Origin: Deltaproteobacteria bacterium
GTDB lineage: Bacteria > Desulfobacterota > Syntrophia > Syntrophales > UBA2210
Length of the DNA: 7,865 nt
Assembly (NCBI GenBank): GCA_016935935.1
Contig: JAFGPZ010000175.1
Coordinates: 1 to 7,865, forward strand
Reading direction: 5' to 3'
Shown: in pieces, positions 1 to 5,558 of the stretch
How positions within the stretch are numbered: the first letter of the stretch is position 1
How the letters are laid out: every line of letters begins with the position of its first letter
Made by a program: the position numbers and the translations under genes
Notes under the pieces: model-generated
Told to the model about the DNA's origin: nothing
Databases searched by the model: none
The model's input: the letters and a program-made list of their open reading frames with translations, nothing else

Positions 1-1
1 A

Positions 2-66
2 GCTTTTAGTGTGCTTTTAGTGTGCATCTGTTTACATTACTGGTTTGACGGTCGAACGCTTTTAGT
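2..66. repeat. Short direct repeats of GCTTTTAGT(GT)
   Basis: An 11-base unit GCTTTTAGTGT occurs twice in tandem (2-12 and 13-23), with the first bases of a further unit at 24-25. A shortened third copy, GCTTTTAGT, lies at 58-66. The array begins at the window edge, so its true length is unknown. It sits directly upstream of the pyruvate-kinase-like gene and could be a set of regulator half sites or a small tandem duplication. No function can be assigned from sequence alone. Confidence 0.5.
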
Positions 67-71
67 ATAGT
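45..71 (+). promoter_or_regulatory. Possible sigma70-type promoter for the pyruvate-kinase-like gene
   Basis: A TTGACG box (45-50, five of six consensus bases) is followed after 15 bases by TATAGT (66-71, five of six). The spacer is shorter than the ideal 17. Transcription from it would begin near 78, which is downstream of the first in-frame ATGs at 72 and 75 and agrees with choosing the ATG at 105 as the start codon. The third copy of the GCTTTTAGT repeat lies in the spacer. This is a pattern match only. Confidence 0.3.
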
Positions 72-104
72 ATGATGGCAAAACGCAAATTTATGGAGCT
101 ATCT

Positions 105-683
105 ATGAGCGAAGCGATAGATAAAAAGATTACGTATTTTAACGTCAGGGGCGTGAAAAATACCGACAAGACCCTTGATCTTGCCGTGACCTATTGCAGG
201 GAGAACAACATTAATAAGATAGTCGTGGCCTCTTCTACGGGAAAGACAGCTTTGAAGCTGAAGGGAAAGGCGGGCGGTTCTTTGGAGGTCATCGCCGTTA
301 CATACAGTAGTGGCAGTCGTTTTCCGGAAAAAGTTAAAAAGTTTGATGAGAATCGCGATGAACTGGAGAAGAGGGGAATCAGGATCGTTAGGGGTCTCCA
401 TGGGCTGAGTGCTACGGAGCGCGGCTTCGCTACGAGATATAAAACGGAATTTATGCCGCTGAATATTGTGGCCGATACTCTCCGCATGTTCTCACAGGGG
501 ATGAAGGTGTGTGTAGAAATCTCAGTTATGGCGGCTGAGGCTGGTCTGATTTCACCGGATGAGGATGTGATTGCGCTCGGAGGTAGTGGAGAGGGTTGTG
601 ATACGGCGGTCCTTATGAAGCCCGCCTACGCCTCTGATATGTTTGGTATAAAAATCAGAGAAATAATATGCATGCCACGCTAG
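105..683 (+). CDS. Stand-alone pyruvate kinase C-terminal (alpha/beta) domain protein
   Basis: This 192-residue protein matches the family of free-standing proteins resembling the C-terminal alpha/beta domain of pyruvate kinase (PK_C type). In full pyruvate kinases that domain carries the allosteric site and not the active site. Visible signatures are VASSTGKTA at about residues 40-48, the stretch around GMKVCVEISVMAAEAG (132-147), and GGSGEGCDTAVLMKPA (159-174). No catalytic barrel domain is present. No signal peptide or membrane segment is seen, so it is probably cytosolic. The ATG at 105 was chosen over those at 72, 75 and 93 because GGAG lies at 95-98, six bases before it; the others lack a ribosome binding site. 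Family members have no established function that I know of. It precedes the regulator by 232 bases and is probably a separate transcript. A ligand-binding or regulatory role is conceivable but unproven. Confidence 0.75.
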   Translation: MSEAIDKKITYFNVRGVKNTDKTLDLAVTYCRENNINKIVVASSTGKTALKLKGKAGGSLEVIAVTYSSGSRFPEKVKKFDENRDELEKRGIRIVRGLHGLSATERGFATRYKTEFMPLNIVADTLRMFSQGMKVCVEISVMAAEAGLISPDEDVIALGGSGEGCDTAVLMKPAYASDMFGIKIREIICMPR

Positions 684-690
684 CATGCAT
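668..690. repeat. Hairpin-forming inverted repeat over the stop codon
   Basis: ATGCATGC (668-675) and its exact complement GCATGCAT (683-690) flank a 7-base loop that contains most of the TAG stop codon (681-683). The 8-bp stem could fold in the mRNA. No T-run follows on the + strand, so it is not a standard intrinsic terminator. Each arm is itself built from the palindromic core ATGCAT, which makes the symmetry less surprising. It might protect the 3' end of the message. Confidence 0.4.
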
Positions 691-915
691 GAATGGCGCA
701 CAAATGAAACCTGCCTGTCTGCGTGTCACTATCAATAAAGGCGGACGTACAGCGCGGTTAGTAGACGAACCTGATGATTTGTGTGATATTCGAAATTCCC
801 AATAACCTGCTGGAAAGGAAAATAAAAACACTCTTGCCCTTTCAATGTCTTCGTGATATTTGCGGGCGCAGTTGAGTAATTCAATACAGAAGATATTTAT
901 TCGGAAAATAAATTG
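691..915. other. Intergenic gap, no convincing gene
   Basis: No open frame with a ribosome binding site and recognisable protein was found here on either strand. The only candidate promoter boxes for the MarR gene are weak: TTGCCC at 834-839 with TATTTG at 857-862, and TTGAGT at 872-877 followed by AT-rich sequence. Small symmetric sites, TTGA-N5-TCAA (872-884) and an AT-rich 7-bp-arm dyad (895-913), lie just before the MarR start. GTGATATT occurs twice (783-790 and 853-860). The first half of the gap shows nothing notable. Confidence 0.5.
895..913. promoter_or_regulatory. Inverted repeat at the MarR gene start, possible autoregulatory site
   Basis: ATTTATT (895-901) and AATAAAT (907-913) form exact 7-bp arms around CGGAA (902-906). 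The site ends two bases before the MarR ATG (916), and its loop holds the GGAA that is the only ribosome-binding-like sequence. A DNA operator for autorepression, or an mRNA hairpin that presents or hides the ribosome site, are both possible. The arms are only A and T, so chance is a real alternative. Confidence 0.3.
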
Positions 916-1437
916 ATGACAAGTAATAACTTCGGTCGAGTAAGCGAGAAGGTGGCGGAACTCCCCCAAGATCATATAAAAGATCTTATTTATCAGATAC
1001 GGAGACTCATGCAGGCGGGCTCGCTCTACACAAAGGAATTAAACAAAAATTATCAGGTAAGCGCTCCTCAGCTTCACTGCCTTCTTGCCCTTTATGAATT
1101 TGGTCCCTTGCCTCCTTCTCGCATTGCTAATTATGTTATGGTCAAATCCAGCACGATTACGGGAGTAATCGACCGGCTCGAGCACAAAGGATTGGTACGA
1201 AGAACAAGGAATTCACCAGACCGCCGGGTAATTAATATTGAGCTGACTGACAGGGGCAAAACACTTGCCGAAAACGCCCCCTCTCCCATTCAGCAAAAGA
1301 TTGTCGATGGTGTTAGGCGGCTCCCAAAGAGCAAGGTAGAGGAGATCATTTATAATCTTCAGTTACTTACACATATGCTAGACGTCCAGGATTTAGAAGT
1401 CGAACAACCCAACGAAGAATTTCATACACCACTGTAA
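916..1437 (+). CDS. MarR-family winged helix-turn-helix transcriptional regulator
   Basis: This 173-residue protein has the layout of MarR regulators, which bind palindromic operators as dimers and usually release DNA when a small ligand binds. An N-terminal dimerisation helix spans about residues 18-42. The winged helix-turn-helix follows: helix LHCLLALYEFGPLPPSRIANYV (about 53-74), recognition helix around SSTITGVIDRLEHKGLV (78-94), and the wing RRTRNSPDRRVINIELTDRG (95-114) with the D-R-R signature of the family. C-terminal helices complete the dimer interface, and a short acidic tail ends the protein. The ATG at 916 is preferred to the adjoining TTG at 913; the only ribosome-binding-like sequence is GGAAA at 903-907. 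The gene lies 187 bases upstream of the methyltransferase operon on the same strand. The dyad in that gap suggests it controls the operon, perhaps in response to the methylated substrate. The family call is firm; the target is inferred. Confidence 0.9.
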   Translation: MTSNNFGRVSEKVAELPQDHIKDLIYQIRRLMQAGSLYTKELNKNYQVSAPQLHCLLALYEFGPLPPSRIANYVMVKSSTITGVIDRLEHKGLVRRTRNSPDRRVINIELTDRGKTLAENAPSPIQQKIVDGVRRLPKSKVEEIIYNLQLLTHMLDVQDLEVEQPNEEFHTPL

Positions 1438-1495
1438 AACAATCACCAACCGATTCCGGTGTTATGACAGACCGGGACTATAACGACGTAACGAG

Positions 1496-1515
1496 AGAAT
1501 TTTGGTCAAAATTCT
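1496..1515. promoter_or_regulatory. Near-perfect 20-bp palindrome, candidate MarR operator
   Basis: AGAATTTTG (1496-1504) and CAAAATTCT (1507-1515) are exact reverse complements separated by only GT. The last base of the dyad is the first T of the TTGACA box at 1515-1520, so a bound repressor would hinder RNA polymerase. Dyads of about this size are the usual targets of MarR dimers, and the MarR gene ends only 58 bases upstream. Assignment to that regulator is inference from symmetry and position. Confidence 0.6.
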
Positions 1516-1543
1516 TGACAAAGGTATCCTTTTGTTGTATTAG
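1515..1543 (+). promoter_or_regulatory. Candidate sigma70 promoter of the methyltransferase operon
   Basis: A perfect TTGACA (1515-1520) is followed after 17 bases by TATTAG (1538-1543, four of six consensus bases). Transcription would begin near 1550, giving an AT-rich leader of about 75 bases before the ATG at 1625. A perfect TATAAT also occurs at 1572-1577 but has no credible -35 box at the right distance. An inverted repeat TTAGT-N6-ACTAA (1540-1555) overlaps the -10 region and could be a second operator. Confidence 0.5.
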
Positions 1544-1554
1544 TTTCAGTACTA

Positions 1555-1601
1555 ATTATTGTTATATAAAATATAATAACATAATCCATACTAACAATAA
1601 T
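1555..1601. repeat. Inverted repeat in the operon leader
   Basis: ATTATTGTTA (1555-1564) and its exact complement TAACAATAAT (1592-1601) are separated by 27 bases. A shorter symmetric pair, GTTAT (1561-1565) and ATAAC (1576-1580), is nested with it. TACTAA is also directly repeated (1550-1555 and 1589-1594). They could be paired regulator sites or a weak leader stem. The very high A+T content raises the chance of accidental symmetry. Confidence 0.35.
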
Positions 1602-1624
1602 AAAATTTTTTCCACAGAGGTGAT

Positions 1625-2317
1625 ATGCAAAACACTACGTCAGTAGAAACCAGTGCTTTTAGCGACGGTATAGATCTGTCTCGTCTATTTAGCAGGAGTG
1701 GGACTCACCGGTTTAAAAATTTCATCAATAACAAAGCGGATGACCTGTTCAACAGTTTTAACGCTCAGCTCACACCACTTTTATCCTATCGAACTAAGGG
1801 AATCGACTCTATAGATAAAGGGACCGTCTATCTTGAAAAGGGCATAGCATTAAAAAGCGCAAAGCTGTCAAAAGTTATGAAGAACTGTAAGGATGCCCTT
1901 TGTTTTATAGCGACTATCGGAGATGGTGTTGAACAAGAGGTCGCCCGATTGACGGATGAAGAACGTCTCGTCGATGCATACATCCTCGAATCGATGGGAT
2001 CAATGGCCGTGGAGAGCATGGTAGAGTCGTTCTGTAAAGATATGGAAACAAAATATAATGCCAAGGGAAAGGGGATTACTCTCCGTTTTAGTCCTGGTTA
2101 CTGTGACTGGTCTGTTGCGGAGCAGAAAAAATTATTCCGCATGATTGATGCAACAAGAATAAACGTTTCATTGACTGATTCATGTCTCATGCGTCCTCGC
2201 AAGTCTGTTTCGGGAGTGTTTGGAATATATGATTACGATGGGGATTGTCTTGCTCCCTCATATAATCCTTGTTCTGACTGTAATAAAAAGGATTGTACGG
2301 CGAGGAGAGTGTATTAA
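1625..2317 (+). CDS. Stand-alone vitamin B12-dependent methionine synthase activation-domain protein
   Basis: This 230-residue protein matches the reactivation domain of MetH, which binds S-adenosylmethionine and remethylates cob(II)alamin during reductive repair. Visible signatures are FIATIGDGVEQE (94-105), the SAM-binding-type segment LRFSPGYCDWSVAEQKKLF (153-171), comparable to the RPAPGY motif of E. coli MetH, and LTDSCLMRPRKSVSGVFGI (183-201). It has no homocysteine, folate or cobalamin domain, so it is not a methionine synthase by itself. A similar free-standing domain is known from Thermotoga maritima (TM0269). The C-terminus adds a cysteine cluster, C216-x2-C219-x4-C224, that might bind a metal or iron-sulfur centre. 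The start is well supported: GAGGTGAT (1617-1624) is complementary to the 16S rRNA tail and abuts the ATG. It appears to be the first operon gene, and no RamA-type reactivase is in view, so it may reactivate the corrinoid protein encoded downstream. Serving a cobalamin methionine synthase elsewhere is the alternative. Confidence 0.85.
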   Translation: MQNTTSVETSAFSDGIDLSRLFSRSGTHRFKNFINNKADDLFNSFNAQLTPLLSYRTKGIDSIDKGTVYLEKGIALKSAKLSKVMKNCKDALCFIATIGDGVEQEVARLTDEERLVDAYILESMGSMAVESMVESFCKDMETKYNAKGKGITLRFSPGYCDWSVAEQKKLFRMIDATRINVSLTDSCLMRPRKSVSGVFGIYDYDGDCLAPSYNPCSDCNKKDCTARRVY

Positions 2318-2367
2318 CTAATTCATAGCTGCCAAAAACACCTAAGTGTACAGCAAGGATGTGTTAA

Positions 2368-3282
2368 ATGAAGATTAGCGACCTCTATTCGACAAACAAG
2401 CTTATGCTGTCATTCGAAGTCTTCCCGCCGGCAAGGGATGGAAATATCAGGGACCTGTTGACGGTTGTTGATCAATTGTCATGCCTGCAACCCGATTTTA
2501 TTTCCGTAACCTATGGCGCCGGAGGAAGCACTCAGGATATGTCTCTCGAGATAGCATCGGGCATTAAGAACGATATCGGTCTTGAGGTATTGGCACATCT
2601 GACCTGCGTTAAAGCCACGAAGGATGATATCGTCGCCATCCTAGATGAGTTTAAAAAAGAAAACATTAAAAATATCCTTGCCCTGCGAGGTGATCCTCCA
2701 GAGGGGGAGCAGGTCTTCCAAAAGACCGCAGGGGGATTTGGTTATGCCAATGAACTGGTTGAATTCATCAAGGCGAATTACAATGTCTCAATTGGTGTTG
2801 CCGGATATCCAGAAAAGCATGTTGAGGCTCCAGATCTTGCGGCAGACATAGAAAATCTAAGGCGAAAGGTAGATGCCGGCGCCGATTTTGTTATTACACA
2901 GCTTTTTTTCAACAATGATGATTTTTATCGTTTTCGTGACATGGCACACAAAAAGGGGGTTGACATACCCATAATACCGGGAATTTTCCCTATCTTTAAT
3001 TACAAACAAATAACAAAAATCGCTTCTCTCTGTGGTGCTAACATACCCAATCAGTTACATGACAAATTGGCCGGAGTGATTGGAAAAAGTGACGAAGTGG
3101 CAAAATACGGTTTAGAATATGCGATTCATCAAAGTCAGGATCTTTTGGATAGTGGAATAGATGGTTTGCATTTCTACAGCATGAACAAGAGCCGTCACGT
3201 AACAAAGATTGTCCGGGACCTTCATCTTTATAGAGAGGAAAAATATGAAAACAAGAAAAGGTTTGCCGGGGGGGCAGTATAA
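2368..3282 (+). CDS. metF: 5,10-methylenetetrahydrofolate reductase (MetF)
   Basis: This 304-residue single-domain flavoprotein barrel interconverts 5,10-methylene-THF and 5-methyl-THF, and matches the bacterial MetF length. Family motifs appear in order: SFEVFPP (15-21, Glu17 corresponding to the catalytic Glu28 of E. coli MetF), VTYGAGGSTQD (47-57), HLTC (77-80), LALRGDPP (104-111, Asp109 matching Asp120), AGYPEKH (145-151), ITQLFF (176-181, Gln178 matching Gln183), IPGIFPI and LHFYSMN. The start ATG has AAGGA at 2355-2359. The 3' end overlaps the next gene by 38 bases. Within this operon the likely role is the oxidative direction, taking methyl groups delivered to THF by the MtgA-like enzyme on to methylene-THF. 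A biosynthetic role for methionine cannot be excluded. No MetV-type partner, common beside metF in acetogens, is present next to it in the window. Confidence 0.93.
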   Translation: MKISDLYSTNKLMLSFEVFPPARDGNIRDLLTVVDQLSCLQPDFISVTYGAGGSTQDMSLEIASGIKNDIGLEVLAHLTCVKATKDDIVAILDEFKKENIKNILALRGDPPEGEQVFQKTAGGFGYANELVEFIKANYNVSIGVAGYPEKHVEAPDLAADIENLRRKVDAGADFVITQLFFNNDDFYRFRDMAHKKGVDIPIIPGIFPIFNYKQITKIASLCGANIPNQLHDKLAGVIGKSDEVAKYGLEYAIHQSQDLLDSGIDGLHFYSMNKSRHVTKIVRDLHLYREEKYENKKRFAGGAV

Positions 3283-4699
3283 GCCCCTCACCGATGAAGG
3301 AATCAGAAAAATAAACCAGACCGTACTTAATGTATTTGGTGAAGTCGGAATAGAGGTAAGGCTTGCTGAAGCTCGTGAGATGTTCCGCAAGGCCGGTGCC
3401 GCTGTAGATGAGACCAACTGCACTGTCAAGATATCTTCGGGTCTTCTGGAAGAACTGATCGGTCAGGCCCCATCTGTCGTTACCCTTTGCGGTCGTTCTG
3501 AAAATGGTGAACTGGATTGTGAAATCGGAGGGAATAAGGTCTATATGGGCACAGGTGGAACAGCCCTTAATGTTCAGGATCCTGGATCAAATGATTCAAG
3601 GCGAGCAACACTCGAAGACATCAAAAACATGGCACGACTTGTAGATGTTCTCGATAATATTCACCTTTACATGCTCAATGTTTATCCGGACGATCTTTCC
3701 GGTAACGATGTTGATATTAACCGATTTGCAACGGCCTTGAATTACACACGGAAACATATCATGGGTGGCGTCTATACCAAGGAGGGGGTAAGGAATGTTA
3801 TCAGGATGGCCGAATATATCGCAGGCAGTCCCAAGAAACTCAGAGAACGACCATTTATTTCAATGGTAACCTGCGTTGTCAGTCCCCTGAGGCTCGATGA
3901 ACATTATTCGGAACTCACCATTGAGGTAGCTCGCAATGACATTCCCGTAGTCGTTCCTGCAGAGCCACTTTGTGGCGCGACGTCCCCCGTTACACTGGCG
4001 GGGAACCTTGTAGTGCAGAATGTTGACACGCTGGCTGGCGTCATGCTAGCCCAGCTCGCCAATCCTGGGTCTCCTACGCTCTATGGTTCCGTAGCGTCTA
4101 TTGCGGATCTTCGAACACTTAAATATCTGTCTGGCGCTGTTGAAATGGGACTGTTGAATGCGGCGTCTGCTCAGATGGCTCAATTTTACAAGCTTCCTTA
4201 CTATGCTACGGCTGGCATGTCAGATTCTAAAGTCAATGATGCTCAGGCGGGGTATGAATCGGCTATTACCAATCTTATGGTTGCGCTCGCGGGGGGTAAT
4301 TTTATACACGATGCCGCCGGATTTCTCGAATTCTGCATGACAGCCTCCTACGATAAACTTGTCATCGATAATGAAATTATCGGTATGGTAATGCGGGCGG
4401 TGGAAGGTATTCAAGTGAACGATGAAACCCTGGCTTTCGATCTGATAAAGAAATCAGGACCGGGTGGACACTATGTATCTTCACGTCATACGCGCCGTTT
4501 TATGCGAACGGAACAATATTTTACGCAATTGAGTGATAAGGAGGATAGACCTCAGTGGGAAAGTAAGGGAGCAAAAGACACGAGGGCGAGGGCTACAGAG
4601 AAGGTGCGAGAAGTTCTCAACAGTACCCCCCGAGATTTTATCCCGGAAGAGATAAAAGAACTCCTGAGAAAAGAGATACCGGGAGTAATATTACCGTAA
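3245..4699 (+). CDS. MttB-superfamily methylamine/betaine:corrinoid methyltransferase, non-pyrrolysine
   Basis: This 484-residue protein belongs to the trimethylamine methyltransferase (MttB) superfamily, which transfers a methyl group from an amine to a Co(I) corrinoid protein. Full length is as expected (about 480-500). Signatures include LNYTRKHIMGGV (165-176), VVSPL (211-215), LYGSVASIADLR (279-290), the active-site loop YYATAGMSDSKVNDAQAG (319-336), and GPGGHYVSSRHTRRFM (405-420), followed by PQW near 436. No amber codon interrupts the frame, so it lacks the pyrrolysine of archaeal MttB; this is the situation of MtgB (glycine betaine), MtpB and MtcB. The ATG at 3245 was chosen because AGAGGAA (3234-3240) precedes it. 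This start lies inside the end of metF, suggesting translational coupling. The substrate is unknown: a quaternary amine such as a betaine is plausible. Confidence 0.9.
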   Translation: MKTRKGLPGGQYKPLTDEGIRKINQTVLNVFGEVGIEVRLAEAREMFRKAGAAVDETNCTVKISSGLLEELIGQAPSVVTLCGRSENGELDCEIGGNKVYMGTGGTALNVQDPGSNDSRRATLEDIKNMARLVDVLDNIHLYMLNVYPDDLSGNDVDINRFATALNYTRKHIMGGVYTKEGVRNVIRMAEYIAGSPKKLRERPFISMVTCVVSPLRLDEHYSELTIEVARNDIPVVVPAEPLCGATSPVTLAGNLVVQNVDTLAGVMLAQLANPGSPTLYGSVASIADLRTLKYLSGAVEMGLLNAASAQMAQFYKLPYYATAGMSDSKVNDAQAGYESAITNLMVALAGGNFIHDAAGFLEFCMTASYDKLVIDNEIIGMVMRAVEGIQVNDETLAFDLIKKSGPGGHYVSSRHTRRFMRTEQYFTQLSDKEDRPQWESKGAKDTRARATEKVREVLNSTPRDFIPEEIKELLRKEIPGVILP

Positions 4700-4710
4700 G
4701 AGGAAACCCT

Positions 4711-5520
4711 ATGCTGATAATTGGTGAAAAAATTAACGCGTCCATAAAATCAGTCGGCCAGGCTATCACCGACAAGAACGAGGAATTTCTGATTAATATC
4801 GCAAAAGACCAAGCCGGGGCTGGAGCTGATTTTATCGATGTCAATGCAGGTGTCGGTCAGGATGCACGGGAAAGCGCTACGAAGATCATCGAGTGGTTAA
4901 TCGATCTCATTCAGAACGAGATCGAGAAGCCCATCTGTATCGACAGTGATGACCCTGCCGTCTTGAAAGCTGCCCTTGGGAGATACCGCGGTGAAAGGGT
5001 CATGATAAACTCTGTCAATGCCGAACCGGACAGACTTGAAACCGTAGGTCGCCTTGCAGCGGAACGCCAAGCATCACTGGTTGCTCTCGTAATGAAAGCA
5101 GGAGGCATACCCCGAACCGTCGATGAGCGTCTCCAGGCTGCAGAAATCATCGTAGAACATCTCGCACGAGTCGGAGTCAGAGAAGATCAGATATACTTTG
5201 ACCCCTTGGTACTTCCCATTTCCGTAGATACGACACAGGCACTTGTCACACTCAGGACAATTGAAGAAATTAAAACCCGCTATCCATCAGCAAAGACAGT
5301 TATGGGGCTGAGCAACATTTCCTTTGGTCTCCCTAGCAGGGCTAGTGTTAATCGCTCGTTCATGCTTATGGCGGCGTCGGCAGGACTCGATGCAGCCATA
5401 TTAAATCCTCTCGATAGAAAGTTGATGAGTCTCGTAAAAGTAGCAGACATGCTTACCAATAAAGATCCCCTGTGTAAGGGTTTTATCAGGGCTCACCGAA
5501 AAGGTCTTCTTGAAGATTAA
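4711..5520 (+). CDS. Methyltetrahydrofolate:corrinoid methyltransferase (MtgA/AcsE-type)
   Basis: This 269-residue pterin-binding TIM-barrel protein moves a methyl group between a corrinoid protein and tetrahydrofolate. Motifs line up with Moorella MeTr/AcsE: GEKIN (5-9), DVNAG (43-47), CIDSDDP with Asp78 (MeTr Asp75), MINSVNAE with Asn100 (MeTr Asn96), FDPLVLPIS with Asp164 (MeTr Asp160), and GLSNISFGLP with Asn202 (MeTr Asn199). The length equals that of single-domain MtgA-like enzymes and there is no dihydropteroate-synthase partner nearby. The start has AAGAGG (4698-4703), which overlaps the stop codon of the preceding MttB gene. Sitting between two MttB genes and before the corrinoid gene, it probably runs in the direction methyl-corrinoid plus THF to methyl-THF, feeding MetF. 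An acetyl-CoA-pathway AcsE role is less likely, since no acs genes are visible. Confidence 0.9.
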   Translation: MLIIGEKINASIKSVGQAITDKNEEFLINIAKDQAGAGADFIDVNAGVGQDARESATKIIEWLIDLIQNEIEKPICIDSDDPAVLKAALGRYRGERVMINSVNAEPDRLETVGRLAAERQASLVALVMKAGGIPRTVDERLQAAEIIVEHLARVGVREDQIYFDPLVLPISVDTTQALVTLRTIEEIKTRYPSAKTVMGLSNISFGLPSRASVNRSFMLMAASAGLDAAILNPLDRKLMSLVKVADMLTNKDPLCKGFIRAHRKGLLED

Positions 5521-5558
5521 GAAGATATTAAGGAAACGTGCAAAGGAGGTTTGGCACA

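Noticed and set aside
655..975. 106-codon open frame on the - strand across the 684-915 gap
   Set aside because: It overlaps both flanking genes, has no ribosome binding site that I can see, and shows no recognisable domain.
1438..1515. Intrinsic terminator after the MarR gene
   Set aside because: The ACCG-ATTC-CGGT symmetry at 1449-1460 is only 4 bp with no T-run, and the strong dyad at 1496-1515 is AT-rich and followed by TTGACA, so it fits an operator better.
1441..1624. Cobalamin or SAM riboswitch upstream of the operon
   Set aside because: A B12 riboswitch would be suspected for a corrinoid operon, but no B12-box-like sequence or conserved SAM-I-type core is apparent and the leader is only about 75 bases of mostly A and T.
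1464..1646. 60-codon open frame on the + strand between the MarR gene and the operon
   Set aside because: It runs through the AT-rich promoter and operator region, overlaps the well-supported start at 1625, has low-complexity Asn/Tyr/Ile-rich translation and no ribosome binding site.
2328..2354. Small hairpin between the activation-domain gene and metF
   Set aside because: ACAC-CTAA-GTGT within GCTG...CAGC gives only two 4-bp arms with mismatched flanks and no T-run, which is within chance expectation.
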